From assembly GCA_963761525.1 (NCBI GenBank), contig CAVXHG010000008.1, positions 434,001-498,000 on the forward strand: DNA of 64,000 bases, given 5' to 3'. This DNA is from BOG-931 sp963761525. Its GTDB lineage: Bacteria; Pseudomonadota; Alphaproteobacteria; Rhizobiales; Xanthobacteraceae. Position numbers and translations under genes: made by a program. The notes below the pieces were generated by a model. The model worked only from the letters and a program-made list of their open reading frames with translations. It had not been told where the DNA came from and made no database searches. Position 1 is the stretch's first letter. Every line of letters begins with the position of its first letter. Positions 32,762 to 44,231 of the stretch are shown here, piece by piece.

Positions 32762-34333
32762 ATGGCCAATGAAAAAGTCGATGTCGTTATTGTCGGCGCC
32801 GGTGCTTCCGGCTCGGTCTATGCCAATGTGCTCACCAAGGCCGGCAAGAAGGTCGTGCTGTTCGACAACGGCCCGGACTGGCAGCTCACCGATCTGATCA
32901 GCTCCGATATCTGGGGCCGGCGCATCAAGCCGGCCGGACCGCCGGTGCTGCTCGATGGCAAAAACCCGTTCGGTTATGTCGCCCAGGCCGGTTGGGGCGT
33001 CGGCGGCGCGGCGCTGCATTACTTCGCGAACTTCCCGCGCTATCTGCCGACCGATTACAAAATGAAGAGCGAGCACAATCGCGGGCACGATTGGCCGATC
33101 GCTTACGAAGACGTCGCACCTTACTACGACAAGGTCGCGGCCGACGTTGGCGTTTCCGGCGACGCCAAAGCGGAGGAGCGCTGGCGCCCTGCGGGCAAGC
33201 CCTATCCGATGCCGCCGATGAAAACCTTCCCGAGCGGCGAAGTGTGGCTCAAGGCTGCCGAAGCAAACGGCATCCATTTCGTGCCCGGCGCGGTCGGCAT
33301 GTCATCGACGGAGTTCAAGGGCCGCGACGCCTGTATCTATGACGGCTGGTGTCATGTCGGCTGTCCGATCGGTGCGCTTGCCAATCCGGTGGTGACGTAT
33401 CTCGGCGAGGCACGGAAGGCCGGTGCAGAAGTGCGTGCGCTCTCCACCGTGACGCGCGTGCTGACCAATCAGGACGGCACCAAAGTCACCGGCGTCGAAT
33501 ATTACGACGCGCAAAAGAACAAACAGGTGCAGGAGGCGAGCGTCGTCATTCTCGCCGCCTGGTCAGGGCAAAATCCGCGCATCCTGCTCAACTCGTCGAC
33601 CGACAAGCATCCAAATGGACTGGCCAACAAGAACCAGCTCGTCGGTAAGTTCATGATGACGCACAGCGTCGCCGGCACCTGGGCGCTGTTCGACGAGGAC
33701 ATCACGCCGTACATGGGCACGATCGGCGCGCAGTTCATGTCGTACGACCACTACGACAAGACCAGCAATGCCGGCGCGTTCGGCAGCGCCTTCATCGTCG
33801 CCGGCGCGGCGATGAAGACCAATGACTTCGCGCAGTCACGCGGCGACCTATTCGGCAAAGATCTTGCGGCGTTCATGAAGCGCGCGGCAAAAGGCCTTAC
33901 CCGCATCACTTTCTTCGGCGAAGGTCTGCCGCAGATGGAAAATCGCATCGAGGTTGTCAGCGACAAGGACGAATTCGGCATGCCACTCGTCAAGCTTACG
34001 CACGGCTTCAGTGACGACGGCATCGCGCTTTGGAATGCGAACTTCGATATGGGCATGAAGGTCGCCAAGGCTACGAACGCGAAAGAGTCGTGGCCGGGCA
34101 AAGGGCCGGTGGTGCCGACTAGCCACCTTCATGGCGGCGCGATCATGGGCACCGACGCGTCGAACTCGGTAACCAACAGCTACGGTCAAACCCACGAGAT
34201 CGCGAATTTGTGGATGGCCGGGCCGTGCATCTTCCCGACCGAAGGCGCGTCGAATCCGACCTACACGATCTTTGCGGTATCGCTGCGCGGCGCGGAGCAG
34301 TTGGCGAAGACGTGGGGGAGTGTGGCGGGCTAA
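32762..34333 (+). CDS. GMC-family FAD-dependent dehydrogenase large subunit
   Basis: 523 residues. FAD-binding VDVVIVGAGASGSVYANVL (about 5-23), a second FAD contact region (GWGVGGAALHYFAN) and the GMC C-terminal signature with the active-site histidine in SHLHGG and NPTYTIFAV. The CxxxxWCxxxCP-like run (DACIYDGWCHVGCPIGALAN) in the middle resembles the Cys cluster of periplasmic sugar dehydrogenases. It has no signal peptide of its own and presumably rides with the subunit 3 protein. Substrate: a sugar alcohol or aldonic acid by family; not determinable. It abuts the mutase operon end to end. Confidence 0.88.
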   Translation: MANEKVDVVIVGAGASGSVYANVLTKAGKKVVLFDNGPDWQLTDLISSDIWGRRIKPAGPPVLLDGKNPFGYVAQAGWGVGGAALHYFANFPRYLPTDYKMKSEHNRGHDWPIAYEDVAPYYDKVAADVGVSGDAKAEERWRPAGKPYPMPPMKTFPSGEVWLKAAEANGIHFVPGAVGMSSTEFKGRDACIYDGWCHVGCPIGALANPVVTYLGEARKAGAEVRALSTVTRVLTNQDGTKVTGVEYYDAQKNKQVQEASVVILAAWSGQNPRILLNSSTDKHPNGLANKNQLVGKFMMTHSVAGTWALFDEDITPYMGTIGAQFMSYDHYDKTSNAGAFGSAFIVAGAAMKTNDFAQSRGDLFGKDLAAFMKRAAKGLTRITFFGEGLPQMENRIEVVSDKDEFGMPLVKLTHGFSDDGIALWNANFDMGMKVAKATNAKESWPGKGPVVPTSHLHGGAIMGTDASNSVTNSYGQTHEIANLWMAGPCIFPTEGASNPTYTIFAVSLRGAEQLAKTWGSVAG

Positions 34334-36487
<2,154 letters not shown>

Positions 36488-36491
36488 CGGA

Positions 36492-38336
36492 TCATCCGTT
36501 CTTGTCGAGAATATCGTAAGCGGCGCTCAGTGTCGCCAGGGCGTCGCAGCCGGCATAAATAAAGCTTTGCACGCCAGCCGCTTTCAACGTTGTCTCAAGC
36601 TCGCCCGGTCGGCCGGCAAGATAGATGTGTCGGGCGCCTGCGGCTTTCAGGGTTTCCGCCGCGCTTGCCGCTCCGCTTTCATAGGTTTTGTCTGCACCGC
36701 AGAGACAGACGAGCAACGCACCGGAGGTCTTGAACGAGGCGGCAAGCGACTCAGGCAAGCCCTCGACGGTCTCGATGCCGCCGGCCTCGAAGAAATTCTT
36801 GGCGAAGTTGGCGCGCGTACTGAAGTCGGCTGGCTTGCCTAGCACCGCCAGAAAAATCTTTGGCCGCCCGCCGGTGCGGGCCAGGATTTTGTCGGACACG
36901 TCGCGCAACCTTTCAAAGGGCTCGCCAAGGCGGATGCGCGGCAGTGCTGAACCGCTTACCGGCTCGTTTTTCGCTGCAGGTACGATATCGAGAACGGCGG
37001 GCATGGTTTCGCGGATGTCGGGATAGGCATTGGTGCCGGTCAAAATGTCCTTGCCGCGTGCGACCGCTTTTTCGTGTGCGGCGCGGACCGCGGCCACATT
37101 TTTCTGCACCTGCCCGGACTCAAGTGCAGCCCACGCGCCTCCGGCTTTTTCGATCTCCTGAAACTGCGACCATGCGGCTGTGCACAGCTCCTCGGTCATT
37201 GCTTCGATCGCGCCGGAGCCGGCGGCGGGATCGGCAACGCGGGCGAGGCTCGACTCTTCAAGAAGGACAAGCTGCGTATTGCGCACGACGCGGCGCGCGA
37301 AGGCATCGGGTAAACCGAGCGGCGCAGTGTGCGGCAACATGGTGATGGCGTCAGCGCCGCCGAGGCCGGCGGCAGTGACCGCAATCGCATTGCGCAGCAT
37401 GTTTACGTAAGCATCGTGTTTTGTCAGCATGCGCCACGCGGTTTCTGCCGTCAGCAGCGCCGGCTTCGATTGCAACCCGCAGGCCGCCTCGATGCGTGCC
37501 CACAGTTTTCGAATGGCGCGGAATTTCGCCATGGTGAGAAACTGCTCGGCGTCAGCGGACAGCCGGAAGTAGATTGCATCGCGTGCTTGCTCGATCGCGA
37601 TGCCGTCAGCCTCCAATACGCGAAGGTAGGCAACGGCGCTGGCGAGCGCGAAGGCGAGTTCCTGCGCTTCCGAGCCGCCGGCGTTATGGATGACCCGTCC
37701 GTCGGCGACCGCGAAGGGACCGCGAAATCCCGCTGCAGTCAGTTCGCCGATCATGCTGGTGAAAGCATGCGCAAGATCTTTCCAGCTTTGCGCGCTCTCG
37801 CCCGCGGCAGCAAAGCCGCCGATCGGGTTGATCGAGAACCGCACGTCGACCGCTTCCGGAACGACGCCGCGTTGTTTTATGTAAGCTGGAAACGCGCGGA
37901 CGATATGGCGTGAGGTCGGACCCAGATTGAGATCGATGGGGACGGCGTCGAGATAGACGCCGTCCAATACGCGGGCAAGCGTCTCCGGCGCGGGGTCGAG
38001 GCCGAAGCCATTGGCGCTGATCGAACCTGAGAAGATGAGGATCAATCCAGTCGCCCCGTTTTCCAGATCGTCCAGCGCCTGCGCATGGGCGGCGATCGGA
38101 TCGGGGTGGTCGGCGCGCTGCATGATGGTCCACGCCGCGCCAGGTGCGCGTCCGGCGATGGTGTGGGCGCCGGCGGCGGCCGGGTAGAGCGGTTCGATCG
38201 GCAGGCCGTCGTACGTGCGGCTTTCAAGCCGTGAGAATGGCGCGCCCTTGAGCACGCCGTCGACCAGCTTGCGCCAGGCATCGCTTGTCGCCGGGGTGAA
38301 ATCGGCGGCAGAGGGCAAGTCTTCGGGGCTGGTCAT
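36492..38336 (-). CDS. mutA: Methylmalonyl-CoA mutase small subunit
   Basis: 614 residues. It has the mutase barrel fold (AADFTPATSDAWRKLVDGVLKG, AHTIAGRAPGAAWTIMQRADHPDP, VVRNTQLVLLEESSLARVADPAAGSGAIE) and a degenerate C-terminal flavodoxin-like domain lacking the DxHxxG cobalamin ligand, as expected for the non-catalytic subunit. It forms the heterodimer with the product of the next gene. Both are read from one transcript starting near 38340, and folK follows on the same strand upstream. The start MTSPEDLPSA is the first ATG in frame. Confidence 0.95.
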   Translation of the reverse strand: MTSPEDLPSAADFTPATSDAWRKLVDGVLKGAPFSRLESRTYDGLPIEPLYPAAAGAHTIAGRAPGAAWTIMQRADHPDPIAAHAQALDDLENGATGLILIFSGSISANGFGLDPAPETLARVLDGVYLDAVPIDLNLGPTSRHIVRAFPAYIKQRGVVPEAVDVRFSINPIGGFAAAGESAQSWKDLAHAFTSMIGELTAAGFRGPFAVADGRVIHNAGGSEAQELAFALASAVAYLRVLEADGIAIEQARDAIYFRLSADAEQFLTMAKFRAIRKLWARIEAACGLQSKPALLTAETAWRMLTKHDAYVNMLRNAIAVTAAGLGGADAITMLPHTAPLGLPDAFARRVVRNTQLVLLEESSLARVADPAAGSGAIEAMTEELCTAAWSQFQEIEKAGGAWAALESGQVQKNVAAVRAAHEKAVARGKDILTGTNAYPDIRETMPAVLDIVPAAKNEPVSGSALPRIRLGEPFERLRDVSDKILARTGGRPKIFLAVLGKPADFSTRANFAKNFFEAGGIETVEGLPESLAASFKTSGALLVCLCGADKTYESGAASAAETLKAAGARHIYLAGRPGELETTLKAAGVQSFIYAGCDALATLSAAYDILDKNG

Positions 38337-38405
38337 TGTCGCAAAATGCCATGCCGGACTATCCGGGCCAACCGCTTAACCCGTGCAAGCCGCATGCCGC
38401 GCCGA

Positions 38406-38894
38406 CTAGCGTGGAAGCAGCTTTTCGACGCCTTCGGCGTCGATGCGGGCCAGTGCGTCGCGCACTCTTATTCCTCCGATGAACCGGTCCGGGGCAATTT
38501 CGGCCAGCGGCACCAGCACAAAGGCACGCTCTAGCATGCGCGGGTGGGGCAGGGTCAGTCTCTCGTCGTTGATGACGCGATCGTCGTAAAGCAGCATGTC
38601 GAGGTCGATCGTCCGTGGGCCCCAGTGCCGTTGTTTGGCGCGGTCGCGGCCGAGCGCGCGTTCGCTATCTTGCGTGCGCGACAGCAAGGCGTGCGGTTCG
38701 AGTTTGGTCGCAACCTCGATCACTGCGTTGATAAAAGACGGCTGGTCGGTAACGCCCCACGGCGCGGTTCGATAATCTGAGGAGCGAGCAATGAGGCTTA
38801 CCTTTTGGTCGCTGCACAGCATTGCGATCGCACGCCCGAAGGTCTCCCGTACGTCGCCGACATTGCCGCCGAGGGCGACGAAGGCCTCAGCCAT
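38406..38894 (-). CDS. folK: 2-amino-4-hydroxy-6-hydroxymethyldihydropteridine pyrophosphokinase
   Basis: 162 residues. Transfers pyrophosphate from ATP to 6-hydroxymethyl-dihydropterin in folate synthesis. HPPK features: VALGGNVGD (about 6-14) in place of the usual LGSNxGD, SSDYRTAPWGVTDQPSFINAVIEV, RTQDSERALGRDRAKQRHWGPRTIDLDMLLYDD with the ATP and magnesium contacts, and LPHPRMLERAFVLVPLAEIAP. ATG 38894 overlaps the folB stop by eight bases, indicating translational coupling. It is the last gene of folP-folB-folK. Confidence 0.95.
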   Translation of the reverse strand: MAEAFVALGGNVGDVRETFGRAIAMLCSDQKVSLIARSSDYRTAPWGVTDQPSFINAVIEVATKLEPHALLSRTQDSERALGRDRAKQRHWGPRTIDLDMLLYDDRVINDERLTLPHPRMLERAFVLVPLAEIAPDRFIGGIRVRDALARIDAEGVEKLLPR

Positions 38895-39273
38895 TTTTGC
38901 GGTCTTGTTTGATGCGGCTGCGCTCGATGACCACGCCGACGTCGTCGAAAGTGGCTGCGATCGGCGCGTGCGGCTTGTGCACGGTGACGCGGATGCGGCG
39001 AACCTGCGGAAAGCCATCCAGCACGGCGCTGGCGACCGCGCCGGCGGCGGCTTCGACCAGCTTGTAGCGGCGGCTGCAGAACGCCTCGCTCGCTATCTTC
39101 ACGACCGTATCATAGGAGACGGTGTTTTTGAGCTTGTCGGTGCGTGAAGCTTCCTCGAGATCGATGTCGAGCCAGAGGTCGAGATTAAAGGTTTGGCCGA
39201 CCTTGGCCTCGTGCTGCATCACGCCATGATAGGCGTGCAGCGCCAATCCGTTGACGAAGATTGCGTCGCTCAT
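38887..39273 (-). CDS. folB: Dihydroneopterin aldolase
   Basis: 128 residues. Converts dihydroneopterin to 6-hydroxymethyl-dihydropterin and glycolaldehyde, just upstream of FolK in the pathway. FVNGLALHAYHGVMQHEAKVGQTFNLDLWLDIDL holds the active-site Glu (in HEAK), and NTVSYDTVVKIASEAF and KLVEAAAGAVASAVL follow; a catalytic Lys is present in VHKPHAPI. Its start overlaps the folP stop (ATGA) and its end overlaps the folK start, so all three are coupled. Confidence 0.95.
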   Translation of the reverse strand: MSDAIFVNGLALHAYHGVMQHEAKVGQTFNLDLWLDIDLEEASRTDKLKNTVSYDTVVKIASEAFCSRRYKLVEAAAGAVASAVLDGFPQVRRIRVTVHKPHAPIAATFDDVGVVIERSRIKQDRKNG

Positions 39274-40149
39274 TTGGCCCGCCGAATGGCATTGGCCACG
39301 GCGAAGGCCTGTACCGTCGCCGCAACGTCGTGGGTGCGGATGATGGCGGCGCCGTTCTCGACCGCGAGCAGATGCGCAGCCAGCGAGCCCGGCAACCGCT
39401 CCGCGGGCTCGGTAGGTTTGATGGTATTGATAAACCGCTTGCGTGATGCTCCGACCAGGAGCGGCAGATCGAAGCCTTTCCAGACGCGGAGATGCGCCAG
39501 ACAGGCGAGGCTTTGCTCGGATGTCTTGCCGAAACCAATGCCGGGATCGAGCACGATCTGGTGGTGCGAAATGCCGGCCTCCCAGGCGATCTCGAGTGAT
39601 CGGGAGAAAAAATTCGTCACATCGGCGATGATATCAATCGAGGGATCGGCGGTCTCGCGGTTATGCATGATGATAATGGGCACTCCACGCTCGGCGACCA
39701 CGCGCGCCATGTCGCGGTCGCGCTGCAAGCCCCACACATCGTTGATCATCGATGCTCCGGCCTCGAGTGCCCTGGCGGCCACCGCAGCCTTCATGGTGTC
39801 GATTGAAATAGGAGTGCCGGTTGCGACAACGGCTGGCAGGATAGGCTCAAGCCGGCGGCTTTCCTCTTCCGGAGAGACCGGTTGAGCGCCGCCGTATGGC
39901 CGGGTCGAACTCTGCACCGATATCGATGATGTCGGCGCCCTCGCCGGCAAGGCGCTGCGCATGCGCGATGGCCTGCGGCGGCTCCAGGAATTTACCGCCG
40001 TCGGAAAAGGAGTCCGGGGTGACGTTCAATACGCCCATGACCAATGGACGCTTCACCTGAAGCAAGTCGTGCAACACTCTGGTTGCAGGGGAAGAATTAG
40101 GGAAAGTAGCGGCGCGGGGGTAACGGCTTATGGCGGATTCCTTAGCCAT
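39270..40149 (-). CDS. folP: Dihydropteroate synthase, one-base insertion as sequenced
   Basis: About 292 residues. Joins 6-hydroxymethyl-dihydropterin pyrophosphate to p-aminobenzoate; target of sulfonamides. VMGVLNVTPDSFSDGGKF and, after correction, IIDIGAESTRPYGG, then SIDTMKAAVAARALEAGASMINDVWGL, DPGIGFGKTSEQSL, GASRKRFI and RTHDVAATVQA cover all DHPS motifs. An extra base near 39908 (GAGTTCGACC for GAGTCGACC) splits the gene in the conserved ESTRP loop. Because this function is essential, a sequence error is far more likely than real loss. First gene of the folate operon. Confidence 0.93.
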
Positions 40150-40270
40150 TGCTTCAACTGCCCGTCGCTTCAGGTGTTCAAAAGCCTGATTTCTTGAACC
40201 GAGGCTTTGCGTGCTCCTCCTCGGCTAGTCAAGCTGGAGTGGTGGCGGGAAAGCCGGTGTCCAGCAGCTA

Positions 40271-40675
40271 TCAATACTTGATAATGAGTGGCAGTTTTTT
40301 GGCGCTCTCGATCCAGCGTTGCACGGTCTGCTCCTTGGGCATCAACCGGACTTGTTTCCGCTTATTGGCTTCCTTCATCTGCTCGACCAGATGTTCCGGA
40401 TTGCGGAATTTGAGCTCGTTGACGGTTCGTACGCCGGCGGCGCGCAGGAGCTCGGCATATTCCCAGCCGACGCCTTTAACTCGCATGCGGTCGGCCGCGG
40501 TAACCCAATCGAGCAAGCGCTCCTTATTAGTCCCGACTTTCTCCGCGAGCTTTAGGCGCTGCTTGGGCGTCTTGGCGGAACGCAACAGACCGATTGTGGT
40601 TCTGATCCCCTCCGACTTGAGGACATCGACCGTATCCGGTCCGATCCCCCGAATGTCGGTGATCGGATAAGCCAT
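40271..40675 (-). CDS. DUF4332 domain protein (helix-hairpin-helix type)
   Basis: 134 residues. Two HhH-like segments are visible, ITDIRGIGPDTVDVLKSEGIRTTIGLL (about 5-31) and MRVKGVGWEYAELLRAAGVRTVNEL (about 64-88), each with the GxG hairpin and the following helix, ending NKRKQVRLMPKEQTVQRWIESAKKLP. This is the DUF4332 family, related to the DNA-binding C-terminal domain of bacterial polymerases. DNA binding is plausible; no function is shown. It stands upstream of folP on the same strand but 121 bases apart. Confidence 0.87.
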   Translation of the reverse strand: MAYPITDIRGIGPDTVDVLKSEGIRTTIGLLRSAKTPKQRLKLAEKVGTNKERLLDWVTAADRMRVKGVGWEYAELLRAAGVRTVNELKFRNPEHLVEQMKEANKRKQVRLMPKEQTVQRWIESAKKLPLIIKY

Positions 40676-41101
40676 CGCAGTTCCCCCTTCAGCGCAACGC
40701 GCTGACGCGTCGCGACTGCCTCAAACCCAATTTACCGGACGCGCCCTGTTGGACTGTCCACTTTTGAACAGGAATTCCCCAGTACCCCAACGCCAACCCG
40801 GCTGCCCTGCAGCCAAACCCGAAACCGGCCGGGACTTGTCCAATCAGAACGCCCATTGCCACTTCGCCGCTCCCGCACTGACGGCGGGTTGTTTCGATAT
40901 TGGACAGTCGGTCGTATTGTGACAAGGCACTGGCGGTCAAACGGGCCCTTTTGACGCGCGACTTGGCACGAAGTGTTGGCGAGCGTTGCAAAGCTGCAAC
41001 ATTTTCGTCGCGCAGAGCGGCAGTAGAAATCATGAGATGCCGATTATAAGGTTTCAGGGCATATCCGCGGGGAGCGGGGCGGTGTGATGGAAGGTAACGC
41101 C
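40676..41101. other. Intergenic region, 426 bases
   Basis: No gene supported. It contains the 11-base palindrome TGGAC-T-GTCCA at 40750-40760 and, near its right end, the ribosome-binding site of the M20 peptidase gene (GGAAGG). It divides oppositely directed genes and presumably holds both promoters. Confidence 0.5.
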
Positions 41102-42511
41102 ATGACGGCATCAGAAGTTCTGCCGAAGGTTCTCGAGCGCGTTGACCACGACCTTGACGCCAGTCTTGGCCGGTTATTCGACCTGCTGCGGATTCAATCG
41201 ATCTCGACCGATCCGGCTTATGCGCCGCACTGCCGCACTGCGGCCGAATATGTCGCAACCGACCTGCGGACGCTCGGTTTCGATACCAGCGTGCGCCCGA
41301 CCGAAGGCCATCCGGTCGTCATCGGCAAAAGCGGCAACGGCGCATCCGACAGTAACGGCAAAGCGCCCCGTGTCCTGTTCTACGGCCATTATGACGTGCA
41401 GCCGGTCGATCCGCTCGACTTGTGGCAGACGCCGCCGTTCGAACCTCGGATCGAGACGCTTGATGGCGGCCGCAAGATCATCGTTGCCCGGGGTGCTTGC
41501 GATGACAAAGGCCAGGCGATGACCTTCATTGAGGCCTGCCGAGCCTTCAAGGCGGTCACCGGCAAGCTTCCGCTCGACATTACGATGATGATCGAAGGCG
41601 AGGAGGAGTGTGGGTCGAAGCATCTGTTCGGGTTCGTTCGTGACAATGCCCCCGAACTGAGCCGGGACCTGGCGCTGGTCTGCGATACCGGTATGTGGGA
41701 CGCGCAGACGCCCTCCATTACCACCTCGCTGCGCGGACTAGTTTATGAGGAGATCAGGCTTACTTGTGCCGATCGCGATTTGCATTCCGGCCTGTTCGGC
41801 GGCGCGGCGCGCAATCCGATCCATGTGCTCGCCGATATTCTCTCCGCGATGCACAACGCTGATGGCGGCGTCACCATTCCGGGTTTCTATGACGGCGTTC
41901 ACGACTTGCCGCCGGACATCAAATCCGACCTCCAAGGGCTTGGGCTGACCGCGGAAAAATTTCTCGGCCCGATCGGGTTGAAGATTCCGGCCGGCGAAAA
42001 AGGCCGATTGCTGCTCGAGCAAATCTCGACCCGGCCGACCGCTGAGGTGAATGGCATCATCGGCGGCTATACCGGCGAGGGGGCCAAGACCGTGATCCCC
42101 GGCAAGGCCAGCGCCAAGGTTTCGTTCCGTCTGGTCGGATCGCAAGACCCGGAGAAAATCCGCAACTCGTTCCGCGAATTCGTCCGTGCTCGCGTACCTG
42201 CCGATTGCTCGGTCGAGTTCGGTAATTTCGGCTGCAATCCAGCCTTCGAAGTCGCGTTCGATAATCCGGCGCTCGGCAAAGCGCGTGCGGCGCTGGCCGA
42301 GGAGTGGGGCAAGAAGGCCGTTACCATCGGCGCCGGCGGCTCGATCCCGATCGTCGGCGATTTCAAGACTGTGCTCGGCATGGATACCCTGATGGTCGGC
42401 TTCGCGCTCGACGACGACCGGGTGCACTCGCCGAACGAAAAATTCGACCTCAAGTGCTTTCACAAAGGCATCCGCTCCTGGGCGCGGATCCTGGCAGCGC
42501 TGGCGGACTGA
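41102..42511 (+). CDS. M20-family metallopeptidase (dipeptidase)
   Basis: 469 residues. Di-zinc peptidase with FYGHYDVQPVDP (first ligand His and catalytic Asp), RGACDDKGQ (bridging Asp), MIEGEEECGS (catalytic Glu pair), and a late HSPNEKF ligand. The inserted dimerisation domain contains GGYTGEGAKTVIPGKASAKVSFRLVG. This resembles the carnosinase/CPG2-like cytosolic dipeptidases. I use ATG 41102 because GGAAGG lies seven bases upstream; GTG 41084 and ATG 41087 are alternatives. The substrate is unknown. It is followed by an orphan Bug-type binding protein. Confidence 0.9.
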   Translation: MTASEVLPKVLERVDHDLDASLGRLFDLLRIQSISTDPAYAPHCRTAAEYVATDLRTLGFDTSVRPTEGHPVVIGKSGNGASDSNGKAPRVLFYGHYDVQPVDPLDLWQTPPFEPRIETLDGGRKIIVARGACDDKGQAMTFIEACRAFKAVTGKLPLDITMMIEGEEECGSKHLFGFVRDNAPELSRDLALVCDTGMWDAQTPSITTSLRGLVYEEIRLTCADRDLHSGLFGGAARNPIHVLADILSAMHNADGGVTIPGFYDGVHDLPPDIKSDLQGLGLTAEKFLGPIGLKIPAGEKGRLLLEQISTRPTAEVNGIIGGYTGEGAKTVIPGKASAKVSFRLVGSQDPEKIRNSFREFVRARVPADCSVEFGNFGCNPAFEVAFDNPALGKARAALAEEWGKKAVTIGAGGSIPIVGDFKTVLGMDTLMVGFALDDDRVHSPNEKFDLKCFHKGIRSWARILAALAD

Positions 42512-42607
42512 AGAGGCTACAGCCGGAGCCGTCCGGCGAAATTCGTCTGAACGCACCACTATAGCGTGTGAATTCTGCTATCCTCGGTAGTGGGGAGGGA
42601 GGATCAC

Positions 42608-43570
42608 ATGAAAAAAATCATCCCTGTTGTCGTAGCCGTCATCGCTACACTGTTCAGTCAGGCGCTCCGCGCTGAAGACTTTCCGTCACGGTCGATCACC
42701 TTCAACAATCCGTTCGGACCCGGCAGCGCCAGCGACACACTCTGCCGCATCATCGGCGACCAGCTTGGTGCGACGCTCAAACAACCGATTGTCGTTGAGG
42801 ATCGCCCGGGCGCCGACGGCGCAGTGGCGGCGCAGTACGTCGCTCACGCGACGCCGGACGGTTACAACCTTCTGATGGCGACCAATTCGCCGCTTTCGGC
42901 TGATCCGTTCCTGCTCAAGGACGTTAGCTACGATCCGATCAAGGATTTTGCGCCGGTAACACGGGTCGGCAGTTTCACGCTGATGCTGGTGGTGAATCCG
43001 GGCCTGCCGGTGCACTCGATCAAGGAACTCATCGCCTACGCCAAAGCCAATCCCGGCAAGCTTTCTATCGCAAGCGGCAATACCGCCGGGATAGTTGGCG
43101 CCAAAACGCTGGCTCACGACGCCGGCATCGACATTTTGCATGTGCCGTACAAAAGCTCACCGCAGGCGCTCGAGGATGTGATTGCTGGAAGAGTGTCGAT
43201 GATGATCGTCGACTTCACCGTCGGCATGCCGCATGTCGCGGCCGGGCAGGTGCGGGCGCTGGCGATGACGCGATTAAAGCGCAGTACGCTTTATCCGGAC
43301 TTGCCGACCATGGACGAGGCCGGCGTTAAAGGCTTTGAGCTCGATGCATGGGCTGGGCTGGTCGCGCCCGCCAACACGCCGCCGGACCTCATCGCAAAGC
43401 TCAATGGCGCGTTGCGCAAAGTCATAAGCAATCCGGATGCCCAGGCGAAGTTCAAGAATGTCGGTTTCGACGCCTTCTCCAGCACGCCGGAAGAGTTTGG
43501 CGCCTTCATCAAGGTCCAGCTCGCCACCTGGTCGAAGATGGTCAAGGACGCCAATATTCAGGCCGAGTAA
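42608..43570 (+). CDS. Bug/TctC-family solute-binding protein
   Basis: 320 residues. Signal peptide to about residue 22 (MKKIIPVVVAVIATLFSQALRA), then the Bug signature: FPSRSITFNNPFGPGSASDT with the ligand-binding loop, VVEDRPGADGAVAAQYVAHATPDGYNLLM, and IDILHVPYKSSPQALEDVIAGRVSMM. Such periplasmic proteins bind carboxylates for TTT transporters, yet no tctA/tctB is nearby, as is usual for orphan Bug genes. Located just after the M20 peptidase on the same strand, 96 bases apart. Confidence 0.9.
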   Translation: MKKIIPVVVAVIATLFSQALRAEDFPSRSITFNNPFGPGSASDTLCRIIGDQLGATLKQPIVVEDRPGADGAVAAQYVAHATPDGYNLLMATNSPLSADPFLLKDVSYDPIKDFAPVTRVGSFTLMLVVNPGLPVHSIKELIAYAKANPGKLSIASGNTAGIVGAKTLAHDAGIDILHVPYKSSPQALEDVIAGRVSMMIVDFTVGMPHVAAGQVRALAMTRLKRSTLYPDLPTMDEAGVKGFELDAWAGLVAPANTPPDLIAKLNGALRKVISNPDAQAKFKNVGFDAFSSTPEEFGAFIKVQLATWSKMVKDANIQAE

Positions 43571-43627
43571 GACGACGGCGCGCGTAATTCGTCGTTGACG
43601 AATACATATCTCGGCGGTTATATCTCA

Positions 43628-43651
43628 ATCAATAACTTACGGGTTATTGAT
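43628..43651 (+). promoter_or_regulatory. ArsR-type operator at the start of the 43655 gene
   Basis: Perfect inverted repeat ATCAATAAC-N6-GTTATTGAT, ending three bases before the ATG. The AATAAC/GTTATT half-sites resemble those of ArsR/SdpR-type regulators. Position implies autorepression. Confidence 0.78.
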
Positions 43652-43654
43652 CCC

Positions 43655-43978
43655 ATGCCGAACACTCACGATGTGCTGTTTCGAACGCTCGCCGATCCGA
43701 CGCGGCGGACCATCTTCGAACGATTGTGCCGCGAAGGAGAAAAGACGGTTGCGGCGCTGACGGCGCGGGCCGGCGTCTCGCAACCAGCCGTCTCGAAGCA
43801 TCTCGGAGTGCTAAAGCAAGCCGGGCTGGTGCGCGACCGCCACGAAGGCCGCCAGACCCATTACAGCGCGCAACTCAGCGCCTTGGCTCCATTGATCGAC
43901 TGGACGAGTCAAATGGCCGGCTTCTGGCAAGGCAGGTTCGACGATCTCGAAGATCTACTGAAAAGGATGGATCAGTGA
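43655..43978 (+). CDS. ArsR-family (SdpR-like) helix-turn-helix regulator
   Basis: 107 residues: VLFRTLADPTRRTIFERLCREGEKTVAALTARAGVSQPAVSKHLGVLKQAGLVRDRHEGRQTHYSAQLSALAPLIDWTSQM. The recognition helix is SQPAVSKHLGVLK (about 46-58). No metal-binding cysteine pair is present, so it is likely metal-independent, as in the SdpR-like group that usually neighbours an SRPBCC gene. Here the partner is instead a small membrane protein (one-base gap) and a DUF1801 gene. The operator right before its ATG suggests autoregulation. Confidence 0.9.
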   Translation: MPNTHDVLFRTLADPTRRTIFERLCREGEKTVAALTARAGVSQPAVSKHLGVLKQAGLVRDRHEGRQTHYSAQLSALAPLIDWTSQMAGFWQGRFDDLEDLLKRMDQ

Positions 43979-43979
43979 G

Positions 43980-44189
43980 ATGAAAGAAGCCACGCAACGT
44001 TTGATCGTTCGCTGGATTCATATCGTCTGCAGCATTCCGATCATCGGTTATATTTATAGTCCGTTTGAACACCTTCCGGACTACGCGCCGCCGACGCGGT
44101 TTGTCTTCTTTCCTGTCATGCTTCTTTCGGGATTGTGGATGTGGAAAGACCATCTCGTACGGCGGCTTGTTTCGAAAAGATCAGCCTAA
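43980..44189 (+). CDS. Small membrane protein of the ArsR cluster
   Basis: 69 residues: MKEATQRLIVRWIHIVCSIPIIGYIYSPFEHLPDYAPPTRFVFFPVMLLSGLWMWKDHLVRRL. Two hydrophobic segments (about 11-25 and 41-54) with a short loop. Its ATG is one base after the arsR-type stop, so it is translationally linked. It resembles membrane proteins often found beside SdpR-like regulators, but I know of no assigned role. Confidence 0.72.
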   Translation: MKEATQRLIVRWIHIVCSIPIIGYIYSPFEHLPDYAPPTRFVFFPVMLLSGLWMWKDHLVRRLVSKRSA

Positions 44190-44231
44190 GCATTAACAAT
44201 AGATGGGCGAGTGCAGAAAGCGACAGAGGCC